From contig JACZZP010000007.1 of assembly GCA_015183035.1 (NCBI GenBank), positions 2,232,001-2,296,000 on the forward strand: a DNA stretch of 64,000 nt, written 5' to 3'. Of this stretch, positions 49,301-62,438 are shown piece by piece; position 1 is the stretch's first letter, and each line of letters opens with the position of its first letter. The stretch is from Meloidogyne chitwoodi. Its lineage: Eukaryota; Nematoda; Chromadorea; Rhabditida; Meloidogynidae. The position numbers and the translations under genes were made by a program. Under the pieces are notes generated by a model. The model had not been told where the DNA came from and did not search any database. It saw nothing but the letters and a program-made list of their open reading frames with translations.

Positions 49301-52300
49301 TGAAGCATTTCATGAAAAGTTTATTTACTTAAACTCTGCTTCAAGTTTAATTTATGATTCAAGTTGGATTATTTTTTATTATTTCTGAAGTGACTGTGTG
49401 CTTACTTTCCGGAAAATGAACACAGTCACATTTTTCAGAACATTTTTCAGAAATAATAAAACCCAACTTAAGTATTTACATTTTAATTTCCTCTCTAACC
49501 TGTACAATATTTCCAACAAACATAGCGGCTGGACCAACATCCTTAAAATTGTAAATATTAATTTTGCAAATATAAAACATTAAATAAAACTCACAGCAGG
49601 AGTTTCTCTAGGTCTTGGAAGGTTTAATATACAATGTTGCGGACACATTAATAAAGTAGTAGGATGTAAACAAGCATCAAGAAAGCGCTGACGAGTTTCA
49701 CTAACGTGAATTCCACCGAGTGGAGTCTAAAAAAAGAAATTTTTATTTAAAAAAATTTCTGAAAATTTTTTTATAATTAAAAATTTTAATCTTTAAAAAT
49801 ATATATTTTACTTTAGGTAATTGATTTGGAAGGACTAAACATATACAATAAATGCCAAGTTGGTTATGAACAGAATCTATTGCTTGCAAAACGCGAACCT
49901 AAAAAAATTAATAAAAAAATAAAAATAAATTTTTTATTAATAAAATTTATTTAACCATCCATGGAAAAGCATCTTCTTCATTTACTTCAGGTTTTTGTTC
50001 AGCAACAATACAAATACGTTCATCCCGAAGTACTCGAATACTAAAAACTGCTACTCTACCTAAACAATTTTTTTATTGAAAAAAATATTTTTTAAATTTT
50101 TACTTTTATAAAAATAAAAAATAATTAAAAAAAAACATTTTTTTAATAAAAATAAACCTCTATAAATAAATTTATGTGGTTCAACGGCAAGTAAAGTTGC
50201 TATTAACTTTAATTTTTTTAAAAATTAAAAATTAAAAAAAAATTTAAAAATTTACATCATCAGCATTATGAACTCTTCCGGAAACAAAAAGTAATGATTG
50301 TTTTGATCCAACAGCAAAAATCATTCCTGTTGGGCCCAAAAATCCAATTAAACCAGAACGTACATAACTTAAAGGTCCAATAGGTTTATCATCTATTCCC
50401 AATGGTAAAACACAAAAAGTTCTTTGAGAAAGTCCTTTTAGACCATAAAAACTATTTGAAGTAGATGCAGAATGTAAACAAATTTCTCCAACTTCATCTG
50501 ATCTGCATAACCTTGGAGGACCATTTAATTTTACAACAACAGCCATACCTCCAGGAATTACTTGACCAGTATCCTATTAATTAAAAGAAAAGAAAAAATA
50601 TATTTAATTAAAATATTAATTTTAAGTCAAAAACACTTAAAAGTAATTTTTAAATTTTTTATAAAATTTAAAAAATTTTTTCGTCAAATGGACAAAATGG
50701 TCAATGACAAAATGGTCAATGACAAAATGGTCAATGACAAAATGGTCAATGACAAAATGGTCAATGACAAAATGGTCAATGACAAAATGGTCAATGACAA
50801 AATGGTCAATGACAAAATGGTCAATGACAAAATGGTCAATGACAAAATGGTCAATGACAAAATGGTCAATGACAAAATGGTCAATGACAAAATGGTCAAT
50901 GACAAAATGGTCAATGACAAAATGGTCAATGACAAAATGGTCAATGACAAAATGGTCAATGACAAAATGGTCAATGACAAAATGGTCAATGACAAAATGG
51001 TCAATGACAAAATGGTCAATGACAAAATGGTCAATGACAAAATGGTCAATGACAAAATGGTCAATGACAAAATGGTCAATAACAAAAATGTCAAAAATTT
51101 ATTTATTTACCCAAAAAAATAAATTATTTATATTTTCTATATTTTATTATTACCTGTACAGCCAATGAATTAATTGAATTTTCTGGTTCTAATCGAACAA
51201 CACAATGACTTAAAGCCAACATTGAAAGTGTTCCTCTACCACTTCCCCATTCTGGTACATTTTGATTATTATTATTAATATTATTTTCGACATTTTGAGC
51301 ATTTTCTTGTCTTCGAAATGGTCGTCTTAAAGCAACTGTTCCAGTTTCAGAAGAACCCGCACAAGGACAAATTGCTGTAGGGGAAAGACCTCGGTGGGCG
51401 AAAACGGCACAAAATTGATCACAAGAGGATAATGCCCAAGGATTAGCACTGTCACTTACCTAAAGAAAAAGTTTTTTTTATTATTATTAAAAATTCTAAA
51501 AATTAATTTATAAAATTTTTAACCAAAATTCGTTCAAGTGATTTAAATTGTAGTTGAACATGATCACGAACTGCTAATAAAGACCAATGTAAATCACGAG
51601 ATTTAACAAGAGCAAATTGGGCAGCCTAAAAAATTAAAAATCAAAAAAATTAAAATAAATATTCAATTTTAACCTGTTGTGTTGCTTGTAATAACCAACA
51701 TGTTGGATTAACTTTTATTAAAGAATATGGAACAAAAATTACACGCATTCCAGCATATATTGAAGCTATACATGCATGCCAAAGTCCTGCTTCTCTTTTA
51801 AAATCCAAAACACAAATAAATGTTTGGCCTTCTTTATAATCTAATGCTAAACAAAGAGCTCTTGCATGTGCTAACATTGCTTGCCGGGAAACTTGAACAC
51901 CGCGAACTGAGCCTTCCCTATCTGTACTATATTCTATGTAAGCAATAGATTCATCTGCTCTATAAAAATAATAGATATAACAAATTAATAAAAACATATT
52001 CAGGAAAAACAAATATTAATAAAAACATTCCCGGAAAACATTTAAAAAATTAATAAAAACATATTCCGTAAAATATTAATAAAAACATCCAGGAAAACAT
52101 TTAAAAAATTAATAAAAACATATTCCGGAAAATAAATATTAATAAACATATTCCTGAAAACATTTAAAAATTAATAAAAACATATTCCGGAAAACATTCA
52201 AAAATATTATCCGAAAAGTAAGATGTTTAGATAATTAAAAAATAGAAAACAAACATAAGAGAAGGTAATATCCAGTCCTTTGCGGGTCTCGGCAAGTGTT

Positions 52301-55300
52301 CAGTAACTAGCCAATGAAGTCGAGGCCAGCACTAAAAAAATACAAATTAATAAAAATTAATTTTCAAAAATAATTTTCTTTCTCATACCTTAAAATCAGC
52401 CAAATCGTTGTTTTGATTTTGTTGTTGACGATTCTGTGCTGGTGATTGACTGGGATCACGTTGAGTAGTAGGTGAAAGAGTAGAATTGGCACTGGAAGAA
52501 GGTGAAGAAGGCAAAAAGCTTTGAGAAGAGGTATTATTATTATTTTTATTATTATTATTTTGTTGTTGTAAACGAGGCAATCCTTTTAAACAACGTTCTG
52601 TGGTTAGAGCAACACGAACACCTTTTTTAAAAATTTAACAATTAATTAAAAATAGAAAATTAAATTATTATTAGCAATTTTGTTTAAAAAATAGCAACAT
52701 TTTCATTAAATTAAAAAAAAATATTAAAACCACAACTGCCGAGTAAAAAGCCAAATTGTTGTGTTCCTGCAGTGTCTCCACGTTTGACTGTTGGCACTTC
52801 AATAGGTACTGGAACTACACCTGCCAAAAGACATCCATAAAAGGCACAAAGAAAAGATGGAGCTTCATTATTTGGATAAACCTAAAAAAAATTTTTTTTA
52901 ATAAATTAAATATTAAAATTCTTACTAAAGCTACACGATCTCCTGGTAAACATAAGTGAACTTTTTCTTTTCCACTACTACTACTACCACAAGTAGAGGG
53001 TATAATAACAGTTTTATTTAACAATGTATAAGCTATTTTTGTAGCACGACTAAGAAGCTTTGCTAAATAAAAAAATTTTTTAATTTTTTTGAAATTAAAA
53101 AAAATATAATTTTACCATAAGTCAAACTAGTCGAAGGTTTTGAACAATTATTTGTATCTAATTGAACAGCAGCTATTGATTTTGGTTGTGTATTTGCCCA
53201 TTTATGAATTGCTGTTTCTATTGACCGAGGCAATGGAGGGGGAGTTGCACATCCAGGAAAATCTGCTCTGCAAGGAGTAATTATCTGTCCAGACGGGCGT
53301 GGGGCATTTGCATCAACAATGTTTGCCATTGCTAAGAAAATAATTGGAAAAAAAATAAAAATTTAATTTTTGGTCAGTTCAGTGCCACTAACACAACTCA
53401 AGAATGAATGAAGATATTTCCATGATTTTGATAGAAAATAATTAATAAAAAATTTGCTATCAAATGGCACCAAAAATATTTTAATTAGTCCACCCATTAA
53501 AAAGTTGGCACCGAAACTGCTCAAAAATAATGTTTCAATCTAACCTTCCAATTCAGCATCATCATCGTTATAATAATCTTGCAAAGCTCTCTGTCTTGGT
53601 CTCTGAAACAACATTTCATTTTCACTATTAATTAAATGTTTTTCAGATATTTTTTTAGTCATCATTAACAATAAATGTTCAACACCGCTAAAGTCAGCGA
53701 CACGAATTTCGCGTTTCCTCCCAACAGTTAATGCACGCCGCTCTGCTAAAGATTTTAATTCGCGTTGAACGCGGCTATATTGACTCTCTTCTCCAACAAA
53801 TAATTTTTGATGATAAAAATTATTTTGACGATCCCAACTATTTTCAATGAATTTTTGATTTTCTAAAGGGTTAAAAACATCAATAACTGCATCAAATGTT
53901 TTAAATGTTTTTGGAGAAAAATAATAATTATTATTGATGTTTTTGTTGTTTTTATCATTGTTGATGTTGTTTTGTCTTGTTTTTAAGTTTAAAGGTGATT
54001 TTCCTCGAATTGAACGAAGCCAAGAAAGTGAAGAAACAACACTTGTTTCTCTACTACTATTTGTTGCTAAATTTGTCGATGTTTTTGATCTACTCATAAA
54101 TTTTAAAAAATGTTCAGATCTTTGATTATTGTTGTTTGATGTTGTTGTTGACAAACAACGTGACTGTGATAAACTTCTATGTAATGAATCACAATTAGTT
54201 TGAATTGAAAGACGTTTTTTTTGTTTTTTAATATCAAATTGGTTTTCATCATCTGTCGATTTCTTCATTTCTTGCTCTTTTTCTGGTTGCTTCAAGTTCT
54301 GCTTTAAATCCTTCTCTTGATTCATATTCTGCTTCAAATCCTTTTCAAGTTTTAAGTTTTGCTTGACTTTCACCTCCTGCTTCAAGTTTTTCCTTGCTTC
54401 ATTATGTTTCTCATTCTGCTTCATATCCTTTTCTTGTTTCAAATTTTGCTTCAACTCCTTTTCTTTATTTATATTTTGCTTCACTTCTTTCTCTTGTTTC
54501 AAAGTTTGCTTCAAATTTTTATCTTGCTTCAATTCCACCTGTTTCAATTGTTCTTGTTTCATTTTCTTTTCCTTGGCAGGCTTCATGTCTTCATGGTTCA
54601 ATTTTCCTGTTATAGCAATTTGCTTCAATTCCTCGTATACTCTATCAATAGGTCCGACTTTGCTGTTACCATGAAGAATTACTTGCCGAGTTAACAATTG
54701 CGGTGATCGAGGAATGAAGCTTTTGGATTGCTGAGCATTATTATTATTTTCAAACATTGAATTATTTTTATTAAAATTATTAATAAAATTATTTTCTTTC
54801 CATTGATATTGTTGTTTTTCTTTTAAAAGAGGAGGTCGACAGCGAAATCTAATAGGCGGTGGAAGCTGAGAAAAATCATTAATATTCGAACTTGAAACAG
54901 ATGTTTTTTGAGAGTTGTTATTACTTGTAATAAGTTTCGAAGAAAAATTAGAAATGTTTGGATTGTTTTGTTGATGTTTTAATGTTTCTTTTTCTGTTTG
55001 TTTTAATGTTTGTTTAGATGTTTTCCTTGTCGGCTGTTTTATTAATGTTTCTTCTGATGTTTGTTTTGTTGGATGTTTAGATGAATGTTTTATTGATGTT
55101 GTTGACAATTTTCTTATAGATTCATTAGACAAATGTTGTTGTTGTTTTTTATTTCCTTTTGATATTTTTGAAACAAATTCTTTAAACTTGCTAATATCCT
55201 CATCATCATCATCATTATTATCAACATAATTATTATTATTATTCTCATTTTCTTCTTTTTCTTCCCTTTTTCTTTCATTATCTAATGATTGACATTTTAC

Positions 55301-58300
55301 ATTTTTAAGAGATTTTTGTTCAAAAGGAGGGGGTGATTGATGCCTATGTATTGAAGCACGAGCACGCAAAACAGCTTTAGGGTGATGATGATGACGACGA
55401 TCAGGTGGAGGTGAGTGAAGTCTACTACCCGAATGTTCCATTAAAACATACATTTTTTGATGAGTTTAAAAGTTAAAAAAAGAGAGAGAAAAGAATAATA
55501 AGAATAAATATTGCAGTAAGTATAAATTTCTAAAATTTTCAAAAAAATGATATAATTTTTCTTTCAATTTATTGCAAATTTGACAAAATTTAAATTTTTT
55601 ACTTTTTTTAAATTAAATTTGTTTTGCTAACAACATATAAAATATATCCTTCCTTATTAACAAGAAAGAAAAGTTGAAGAAAAAATGCAAATTTATTTAT
55701 ATGTGTTGACCAAAAGCTGTTGCTTCGTGGCCTTTAAAATAGAAAGAAATAAAGAAAATTTGTGCTGCGAGACACAACAACTACTAAAAACTCAGAAGAA
55801 AAAAAGATAAAATATATAACAGCTGTGTAAAAATAAATAAATATTAATTTTGTTTGTGGTAAAAAAGGGAAATTTGACAAAAATAATAAGGATTAAATAT
55901 ATATATAAATATTTCTGTTTTGGTCAAGAAGTGAACTTTTAGAAACTAATAGACATGTTTATTGTATGTTTGGGAAGAATCAACTTTAAAGTAAAAATGT
56001 TTTAGAAAAAAACATAAAGAAACTTAAAAAAAATGTCTAGAAACATAAAAACATCAAAAAATATTTTAACAACAAAGCACAATTAAAATGAAAACAAAAC
56101 GTGTTCGTGAAAAAATAAAAACATGTTCATAAAGATGTTAAAACATTTTAAACTTTAAACAAAAACATGTGCACAAACATAAAACAAAACATCAAAGAAT
56201 TAAAATGTTTATATAAACATTGTCAAAAACAAAACAACATTTAATTATTCTCTCAAAATATAAAAATCTAACAAACAAACTTGAAACAAAAATACTCATT
56301 TATAAAATAAAAATGAGTGTGCATACAAACAAACAAATTTATTTTAAATTTGTGCGTGTTAAGGGAGGAGGAGCAAAAATAAATAAAATTAAAAAAAATT
56401 TTTTTTAATTTTTTAAATATTATTTTTTCTTATATGTATAATTATTCATGAGCAATAAATAAATAACAGATGGGGAAGAAATTGAAATAAATAAATAAAT
56501 AAAATAAATATATCTTGCTGTGAAAAAGAATAATTGTAAAAATTTAAAAAAAAAAGCTTCAATTTCCATTAATCCTGGGGAAGGCTTGGAATTTGTTGTT
56601 GTTATAAAATAAAATTAAAAGGATATAGTAGAAATGAGAGAGGAGATTATTTATGAGTTGACACCCACAAGTGTCAAATAAATCAGAGAAAATTGGAAGA
56701 AAAAAAAAGAAAAAAGTGCGTGAAGAAAAGGGAAAATAAATTGCAAGTGAAAAAAAAAAAGATTAAAATGGGATAAAAAAGCAATGAAGCAAAAAAGTAA
56801 TTTGAATTAAAAAAAAAAAAAATTTTTTTTTTTTAATTTAAATATTTCAAAAAATAAAAAAATTAAATTTACAAAAAAAATTCTTAAGTTTTAAAAAATG
56901 CAAAAAAAAAATATTAAATGCAACAAAAAATAAATAAAAAGTAATTAAAATATAAAAAAAGACAAAGTCTCTGGATAAGCAAAAAAATTCTTTTAAATTA
57001 AATATTAAAAATAAAATAAATTTTTTTTATTTTTAATCGCCCACACAATAAATAACACACTATATTAATACATCATAAACTTTTTTTATATAATAGTTAA
57101 GTCACCCCTCCCCTTGAGAATTATTTTAATGAGAACACCTGTTCTGATGCTACTGAAACAGTCTATTTTTTAATAAATAAAAAAATATTTTTTTTTTATT
57201 GACTAAAATAAAATTAGAAAATAAAAAGTTTTTTTAAAAAAAGTTAAAAAAAATTAATAAAAAAAATAAAAACGCAAATGTCACCCTTTACCGCTCGCAT
57301 CGCTTACCACCTTTATTTACATTTTATTTAATAATAAATTATTTTTAAAATTTAATTTTTTAAATTAAAAAAAAAATACCTGAAGTGAATGTAAAACTTG
57401 TTGAATTTTTTCAGATACACGAGTTGGTTTTGTTGCTAAAAAAATTAAATAAATTTAATTTATAATATTCCCTCCAAAATTAATAAAAATATTAAAAAAA
57501 ATTTAAAATTATAAAAATTAAAAAAAAAATAAAATAAATTCTATTTTTTAATTAATTTTCACAAAAAAATAAAAAAAAATTATTATTAAAATTAAAAATA
57601 AAAAAATTTAATTTTTTTTAATATTTCCCTAACAATAATAATATTTATTAAAAAAAAATAAAATTAAATTAAAAATAAATTAATTTACGTGTTTTAGTAC
57701 AATTAGCATAATCTTTAGGTGCACTTGAAGATCCTCCCAAACCAGAATCATTTGTAGAATTAACATAAACTGGTAATTCTTCTGATTCTTCTAATTCCTC
57801 TTCTTCTGGTCTTTCATTGTCTTCTTCTATTTCATCATTATCATCAGAATTTATAGAATGTGGTAATAACGGTAATTGGGGTAATGGACGATCTTCTAGA
57901 AGTAAAACCTTTAAAAAATATATTTAAAAAAATATAAAAAATTTTAAAATATTACAAAAATATAAAAAAGAAAAAAAAATAATTTTTTTTCTTTTTTTAA
58001 AATTTTTTAAAATTCTTTAAAAACTTACAGAAGTTCGATTAGCAACTTGTGAAGATTTATTATTTTGTAATTTAATATTATTATTATTTTTATTATTATT
58101 TTCTCCATTTCTTCGTCTAAGAAATGATATTGGATGATGATTATAATCTTCTTCTCTTTTTTCATTATTATTATTTAAATTTTTTTTAACAATTGGTGAT
58201 GAATTTGGAGGTAATAAATTATTAATATTATTATTTATATTTTCTTTTCGTTGTTGTTGTTGTTTTAATAAAATTGGTGAAGAAATAATATTTTTTTGTT

Positions 58301-61300
58301 CTGATATTTGTTGTTGAAATTGTTGACTAGATCCGGGCTTTGGCTCAAAAGACTTAATAAAAATGGTAAATATAAAACAAGTTTAAGACTAGAAAAATCA
58401 GAATTCAATTTAAGACTAGAAAATCAGAATTTAAGTTTAAGACTAGAAAATCAGAATTTAAGTTTAAGACTAGAAAAATCAGAATTTAAGTTTAAGACTA
58501 GAAAAATCAGAATTTAAGTTTAAGACTAGAAAAATCAGAATTTAAGTTTAAGACTAGAAAAATCAGAATTTAAGTTTAAGACTAGAAAAATCAGAATTTA
58601 TGTAATATAAAATTCAGATTTTAATCATATACAAAAATAAACAATAAATTAAATTAAAAATAAATATTAAATATTCACCTGAGTATTATTCATTTGAAGC
58701 ATAGAAATATAGCCTGTTGTTTCTTCAATATAATTATATTTTTGTTGTAAATTTTTATTATAATCTTTGTTTTTAATATTCTGCGGTATAAATTCGTCCT
58801 TTAAAGATGAAGAAAAAATATTTTTACCATTTAATAAATAATTTTGTAATTTTTTGCCATCAATTTGATCTTCTCCTTTTTTTTCTTCTTCTTTCTCGTC
58901 ATCAACTTTGTCTTCCTTTATTTTTTTGTCACGATGATGATATTTTTTGTTTTTGTTACTTCCACTTGTACCGCTGTCGCTATTTCCTTCTTCTCTATTT
59001 AGCATTAAGTCATTTTCATCATCAGAACTGCTGTCTATAAATTTTAAAATTAAATATTATTTTTTGATGATTCATAATATAATTAAAAAATATTTTTAAT
59101 TTAAAAAATTTTTAATTTTTTAATTAATAAAAAACTATTTACTTATATTAAATTTAATTTATAATTTAAAAATTGATCAATCTCTCCCTTACAAATCGTC
59201 AAATATGCAATATGTCTATCGGTCTCCACCGTCAGTTTTTCACGCATAATTTTTTAAATAAATAAAAGAAATTTGTTGAAAATAGAAATTTGTATAAAAT
59301 ATAAAATAAAACCTAAAGAAAATTAAGAAATAAATAAAAAGGAAAAATTTGGAAAATTTATCCCAAAATAGGCAAAATAAAAAAAATAAAATTGAAATGA
59401 AAATTGGTATTTTATGCGCAGTAAAATTGTTGCTAAATTAGAGCATTGTGTGTAAGGGTTTTATACATTCCATCCTCCCCAACAACAACTCAATTCTCTC
59501 TAAAAGCTTAAGAAAGTGTATTCAAGCAAATCCGTTATAAGGCGGAAAAAGAAAGAAAAAATGCGGAATTCAATTGGCAGTATATTTACAATTTTATATT
59601 TTTAGTAGTAAATGACCAATATAACAACATTCTCACACACACTAGCTTAAAAAAGGTACATGACTGAAGGCAATAAATAAGAAATGAGTTTGGGGTCAGT
59701 CATTCTTTTACTAGGTTTTAAGTAAGAAAACAAAATTATTTACTTATTAAAAATCAGAATATAAGAAAAAACACAAATCAGAACTTTTAATTTTTCTAGT
59801 TTGTAAAGAAGGCAAGTTTATACTTGAATATAAATCAAAAATACAAATCAGAATGTTGAATAATAAAAAAATAAAATTCTGATTAAAAAGAAAAAATACA
59901 AAGGGGAATTCTGATTAGTATATTAACGTAAAAATAGCAAAAATAAAATCAGAACAATTAAGTAAAATTTAAAAGAAATAAAATACACATGTTTATATTT
60001 TCAGAATTAAACTTAAAAATTTTTTTCCAATTTAGGTAAATTCCTTAAAACTTTGTTTTTATATGTCTAACACTCACACTTAAAACAGCCACCTCAACTA
60101 AAAAAAGAAATAGAATAACTGAAGAAAAACAAAACACAAAAAAAGACAGATGAATAAGATATGGGGAGGATTTTCTTTGTCAACTGTTTTGAGTGGCCAC
60201 TACTACTAAATATTTATATCGCCGTCCAAGGGGTAGGTTGCCGCCATAAAGCGAAATGGACACACAAAAAAAGTCGTCTTTATTGCCCAAAATTGCCCAT
60301 TCCATTATTTTATTTTCCTTCTATTTTTTCTTCAAATAGCCTCACCACTATTTCCCTCCCTCAGCCAGATGCTGCTGATCGTGCGGTATTATTAAAAGAA
60401 TATTATTAGGTGTAGTACGACATTTGGTAGAATGAGTGGGTGACATTAGTAAAGAAGAGAGTGCTAGGATATTTATAAAAAAAGGAAGGGGAAAATTAGA
60501 TAAATGATTCGATTGAAATAAAGTAAATTAGGCCTATTAAAGTAGGTGACTAAAAAAGGTAAAATTAATGAAGGTGAAGAAGAGATTAATTGAATAAATA
60601 TAAATTATATTTAAAAAATAAAGTTGGAATATTTAAAAATTCTATAAAAAATATTTGACATTTTAGTTATATAAAATGAAAGATTTATGGTTATTTTAGT
60701 CAAGATTGTTTATATAACGCATTAAAAACACAAATCAGAATTTTATTTTTCAAGTTTGTAAAAAAAAAGTTTATAAACAAAAATAAAATTTATTAGTAAT
60801 CAAAAAAACAAATCAGAACTTTATTTTTCAAGTTTGTAATAAACAAGTTTGCTAGCAATCAAAAACACAAATCAGAATTCTTCAAATATTCAAACAAAAA
60901 ATAAATATTCTGATTTAATAAAATCAACTTAAATTATTATAAAAAACTTTCAAAATAAGGTAAATTTTTTATATCACAACCTTGACACAAAATCAAACAA
61001 AAAAATGAAATAGAAACCAGTTTCGAAGAAGAAAAAATTTTTTTGCGCCCATAAAAAAATAAATTAAAAAAAATAAAAAATTAAATAAATAAATTGGGCA
61101 CATTGTGACAAAATAAAATATATTATTTAAAAAAATATAATATTAGTAATATTATTTTTAGAGTTGGGGGAAGTTAATAATACAATAGAGAGAATTGGGA
61201 AGTTATTTTCAGTAAAAAATAAGAGGAAAAAATAGTTTTTTTTCTCGACTGAACAGAAAACCCCGGGAGAGAATAATAGGCACGAGTGAATGCAGAAAAC

Positions 61301-62438
61301 AACACATAAAACAGTAAAAACTAGAAAAAAAAAGAGAATTAGTATTATTAAAGTATATGTAGTACTAATAACAAACAAAAGAGGGGAACATGTTTTATTT
61401 GTTTGAGTAAAAATAAATAAATAAAAAAATAAATATTATTTTTATGTATAAAAATAAAATATTTTATTATTTATTTTAATTAAAATTAAAAAAAATTATA
61501 AAATAACTAACCACTTGTCTGTGCTCCAGTTATTCTCCTTCTACTTCTAGAGCCTAATCTTTGACGAAATGAAAGGCAATTTTGAAAATTATTTTTTTCT
61601 TTTGTCAAAACATTCAAATTATTTTGTTCGTTGTCTTGTTGTTCAAAACAATTATTATTTAAATTAATTTTAGCTAAGGCTTGATGAACTGCCTCCTGAC
61701 GAATTTCTAGAAATTAAATATAATTTTCTAAAATTAAAAAACTGTTTAAATTATTTTTAGAAATTATATTAAAGCTATACAAAATAATTCTCCATCACTC
61801 GGATTCGAACTCAACATTTTTCACTACTAAACAAGGCGTTTTCCCACTACACCAAATTCACTTTTAAAAGAAACAATTTTTATTTGGTTAAAGTAAAAAT
61901 TAAAAAAAAAACTTTTTTTTTATAAAATTTCAAATAAGTTTTATGAACCCAATAATATAATGTAAAAAAATTAAATTTAAAAATAAATAAAAATACCAGA
62001 GTGATATCTAGTTTCTGTTCTTGTTGTTCTGCGCCTTTGTTTTTGAATTCTTTCTTCCTTTTTATTTGGCTCTGAAACAAAAAAATTAAATTTTTTACCA
62101 AATTGTCTTTTTTTACTTGAACAAAAATAAATAAATAAAAATGTCATAAAAATTACTCAATTGAATAAAAAATCATTTTAATATTCGAAAAATTCAAAAT
62201 TAAATAAAAAGTAAAATAAACCTTGTTTTACAGATTTTTTAAAAAATGGTTCAAGAAGTTCTCGTCTTTTCTTCTCATAACCTTTTTCAGTTATATCACC
62301 TAAATTAAACAAAATAAATTTTTAAAATCAAATATAAAGAAAACCTTCAGTCAATTCCAAATCTAGTTGAGCTAATTTTTCTCTTATTTTTTCTGGTAAT
62401 TTACAAATATCGATGGCATTGGAAGGAGTTGAAGTCAT
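46370..62438 (-). CDS. dip-2: Disco-interacting protein 2 (DIP2), complete
   Basis: The gene runs from ATG 62438 to TAA 46370 over more than 25 exons. The N terminus is a DMAP1-binding domain: KLPEKIREKLAQLDLELTE, then GDITEKGYEKKRRELLEPFF (about 62225-62300), then RTETRYHSEIRQEAVHQALA. Low-complexity exons follow at 57.4-59.0 kb, ending RVSEKIQQVLHSLQ. A giant exon (53541-55453) carries Lys/Gln-rich LKQ-type repeats. Two AMP-binding (adenylate-forming) domains follow from 53329: PGDRVALV (~52945), LDFKREAGLWHACIASIYAG (~51780), DEVGEICLHS, VSGRVHNADDV, then VYSGHQSTLIPPQEMEQNPF, VRDTFCS-type, STAFGCRVNPSICMQ and KQRAHLRELFMRDQLDPIYV at the C terminus. DIP2 proteins act in neurite/axon morphology and lipid-linked acyl metabolism. 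The junction into the 55453 exon is uncertain because no good acceptor precedes it. Confidence 0.94.
46739..46808. repeat. Small hairpin element, copy 10 (dip-2 last intron)
   Basis: Arms TACTCCAACCTGCAGC and AAAAGCTACAAGTTGGATT across a ~30 bp loop. Confidence 0.75.
47680..47815. repeat. AATAAACTTGAAGC / TTCCGGAAAATA intronic repeats
   Basis: AATAAACTTGAAGCAAAAA occurs twice here and again near 48672, interleaved with three TTCCGGAAAATA copies, all in dip-2 introns. Confidence 0.75.
50684..51094. repeat. 15 bp minisatellite (GACAAAATGGTCAAT), ~26 copies
   Basis: The 15 bp unit repeats almost perfectly inside a dip-2 intron. Because 15 is a multiple of three, long repetitive ORFs appear on both strands; they have no gene context and are not genes. 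Edge copies vary (AACAAAAATGTCAAA). Confidence 0.97.
52005..52215. repeat. AACATATTCCGGAAAA repeat cluster
   Basis: About seven copies of a ~30-36 bp unit with ATTAATAAAAACATATTCC and GGAAAACATTTAAAAA, in a dip-2 intron. Confidence 0.85.
53360..53520. repeat. GGCACC/GGTGCC word cluster in dip-2 intron
   Basis: GGTCAGTTCAGTGCCACTA, AAATGGCACCAAAAAT and GTTGGCACCGAAACTGCTC occur here and resemble words at 29692, 30928 and 31558-31700 in eva-1 introns. Confidence 0.5.
55454..57375. other. Long dip-2 intron (1.9 kb) or internal promoter region
   Basis: Lies between the exon ending at about 57380 and the giant exon. It has very long A/T runs, AAACTTGAAACAAAA near 56280 and ACAAAAACAT words at 55990-56230. 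No AG acceptor was found just before 55453, so the giant exon may also serve as a separate first exon. Confidence 0.45.
58378..58605. repeat. 27-28 bp tandem repeat (GTTTAAGACTAGAAAAATCA unit), ~8 copies
   Basis: Unit ends in the AATCAGAATTTAA word; copies differ by one A. It lies in a dip-2 intron. Confidence 0.92.
59045..61505. other. Long dip-2 intron (2.4 kb)
   Basis: Between the exon starting near 59034 and the exon 61510-61709. It contains ATCAGAAT/ATTCTGAT clusters at 59745-60010 and 60725-60920. The 60161-60409 stretch is GC-richer but shows no recognised coding sequence. Confidence 0.5.
61788..61863 (-). pseudogene. tRNA-like decayed sequence in dip-2 intron
   Basis: The minus strand reads TTTGGTGTAGTGGGAAAACG (box A) and GAGTTCGAATCC (box B), matching the copy at 16012-16093; the cloverleaf does not close. 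Confidence 0.5.

Noticed and set aside
50684..51168. Long repetitive ORFs on both strands (DKMVN-, MTKWS- and LTILS-type repeats)
   Set aside because: They are the translation of a 15 bp minisatellite inside a dip-2 intron; no splice context, signal or non-repeat coding sequence supports them.
54359..54694. Plus-strand Phe/Leu/Cys-rich ORFs in three frames
   Set aside because: Antisense shadows of the Lys/Gln repeats in the dip-2 giant exon.
60161..60409. GC-richer ORF of 82 residues in a dip-2 intron
   Set aside because: No family resemblance and no splice signals in frame; could be an old repeat fragment.
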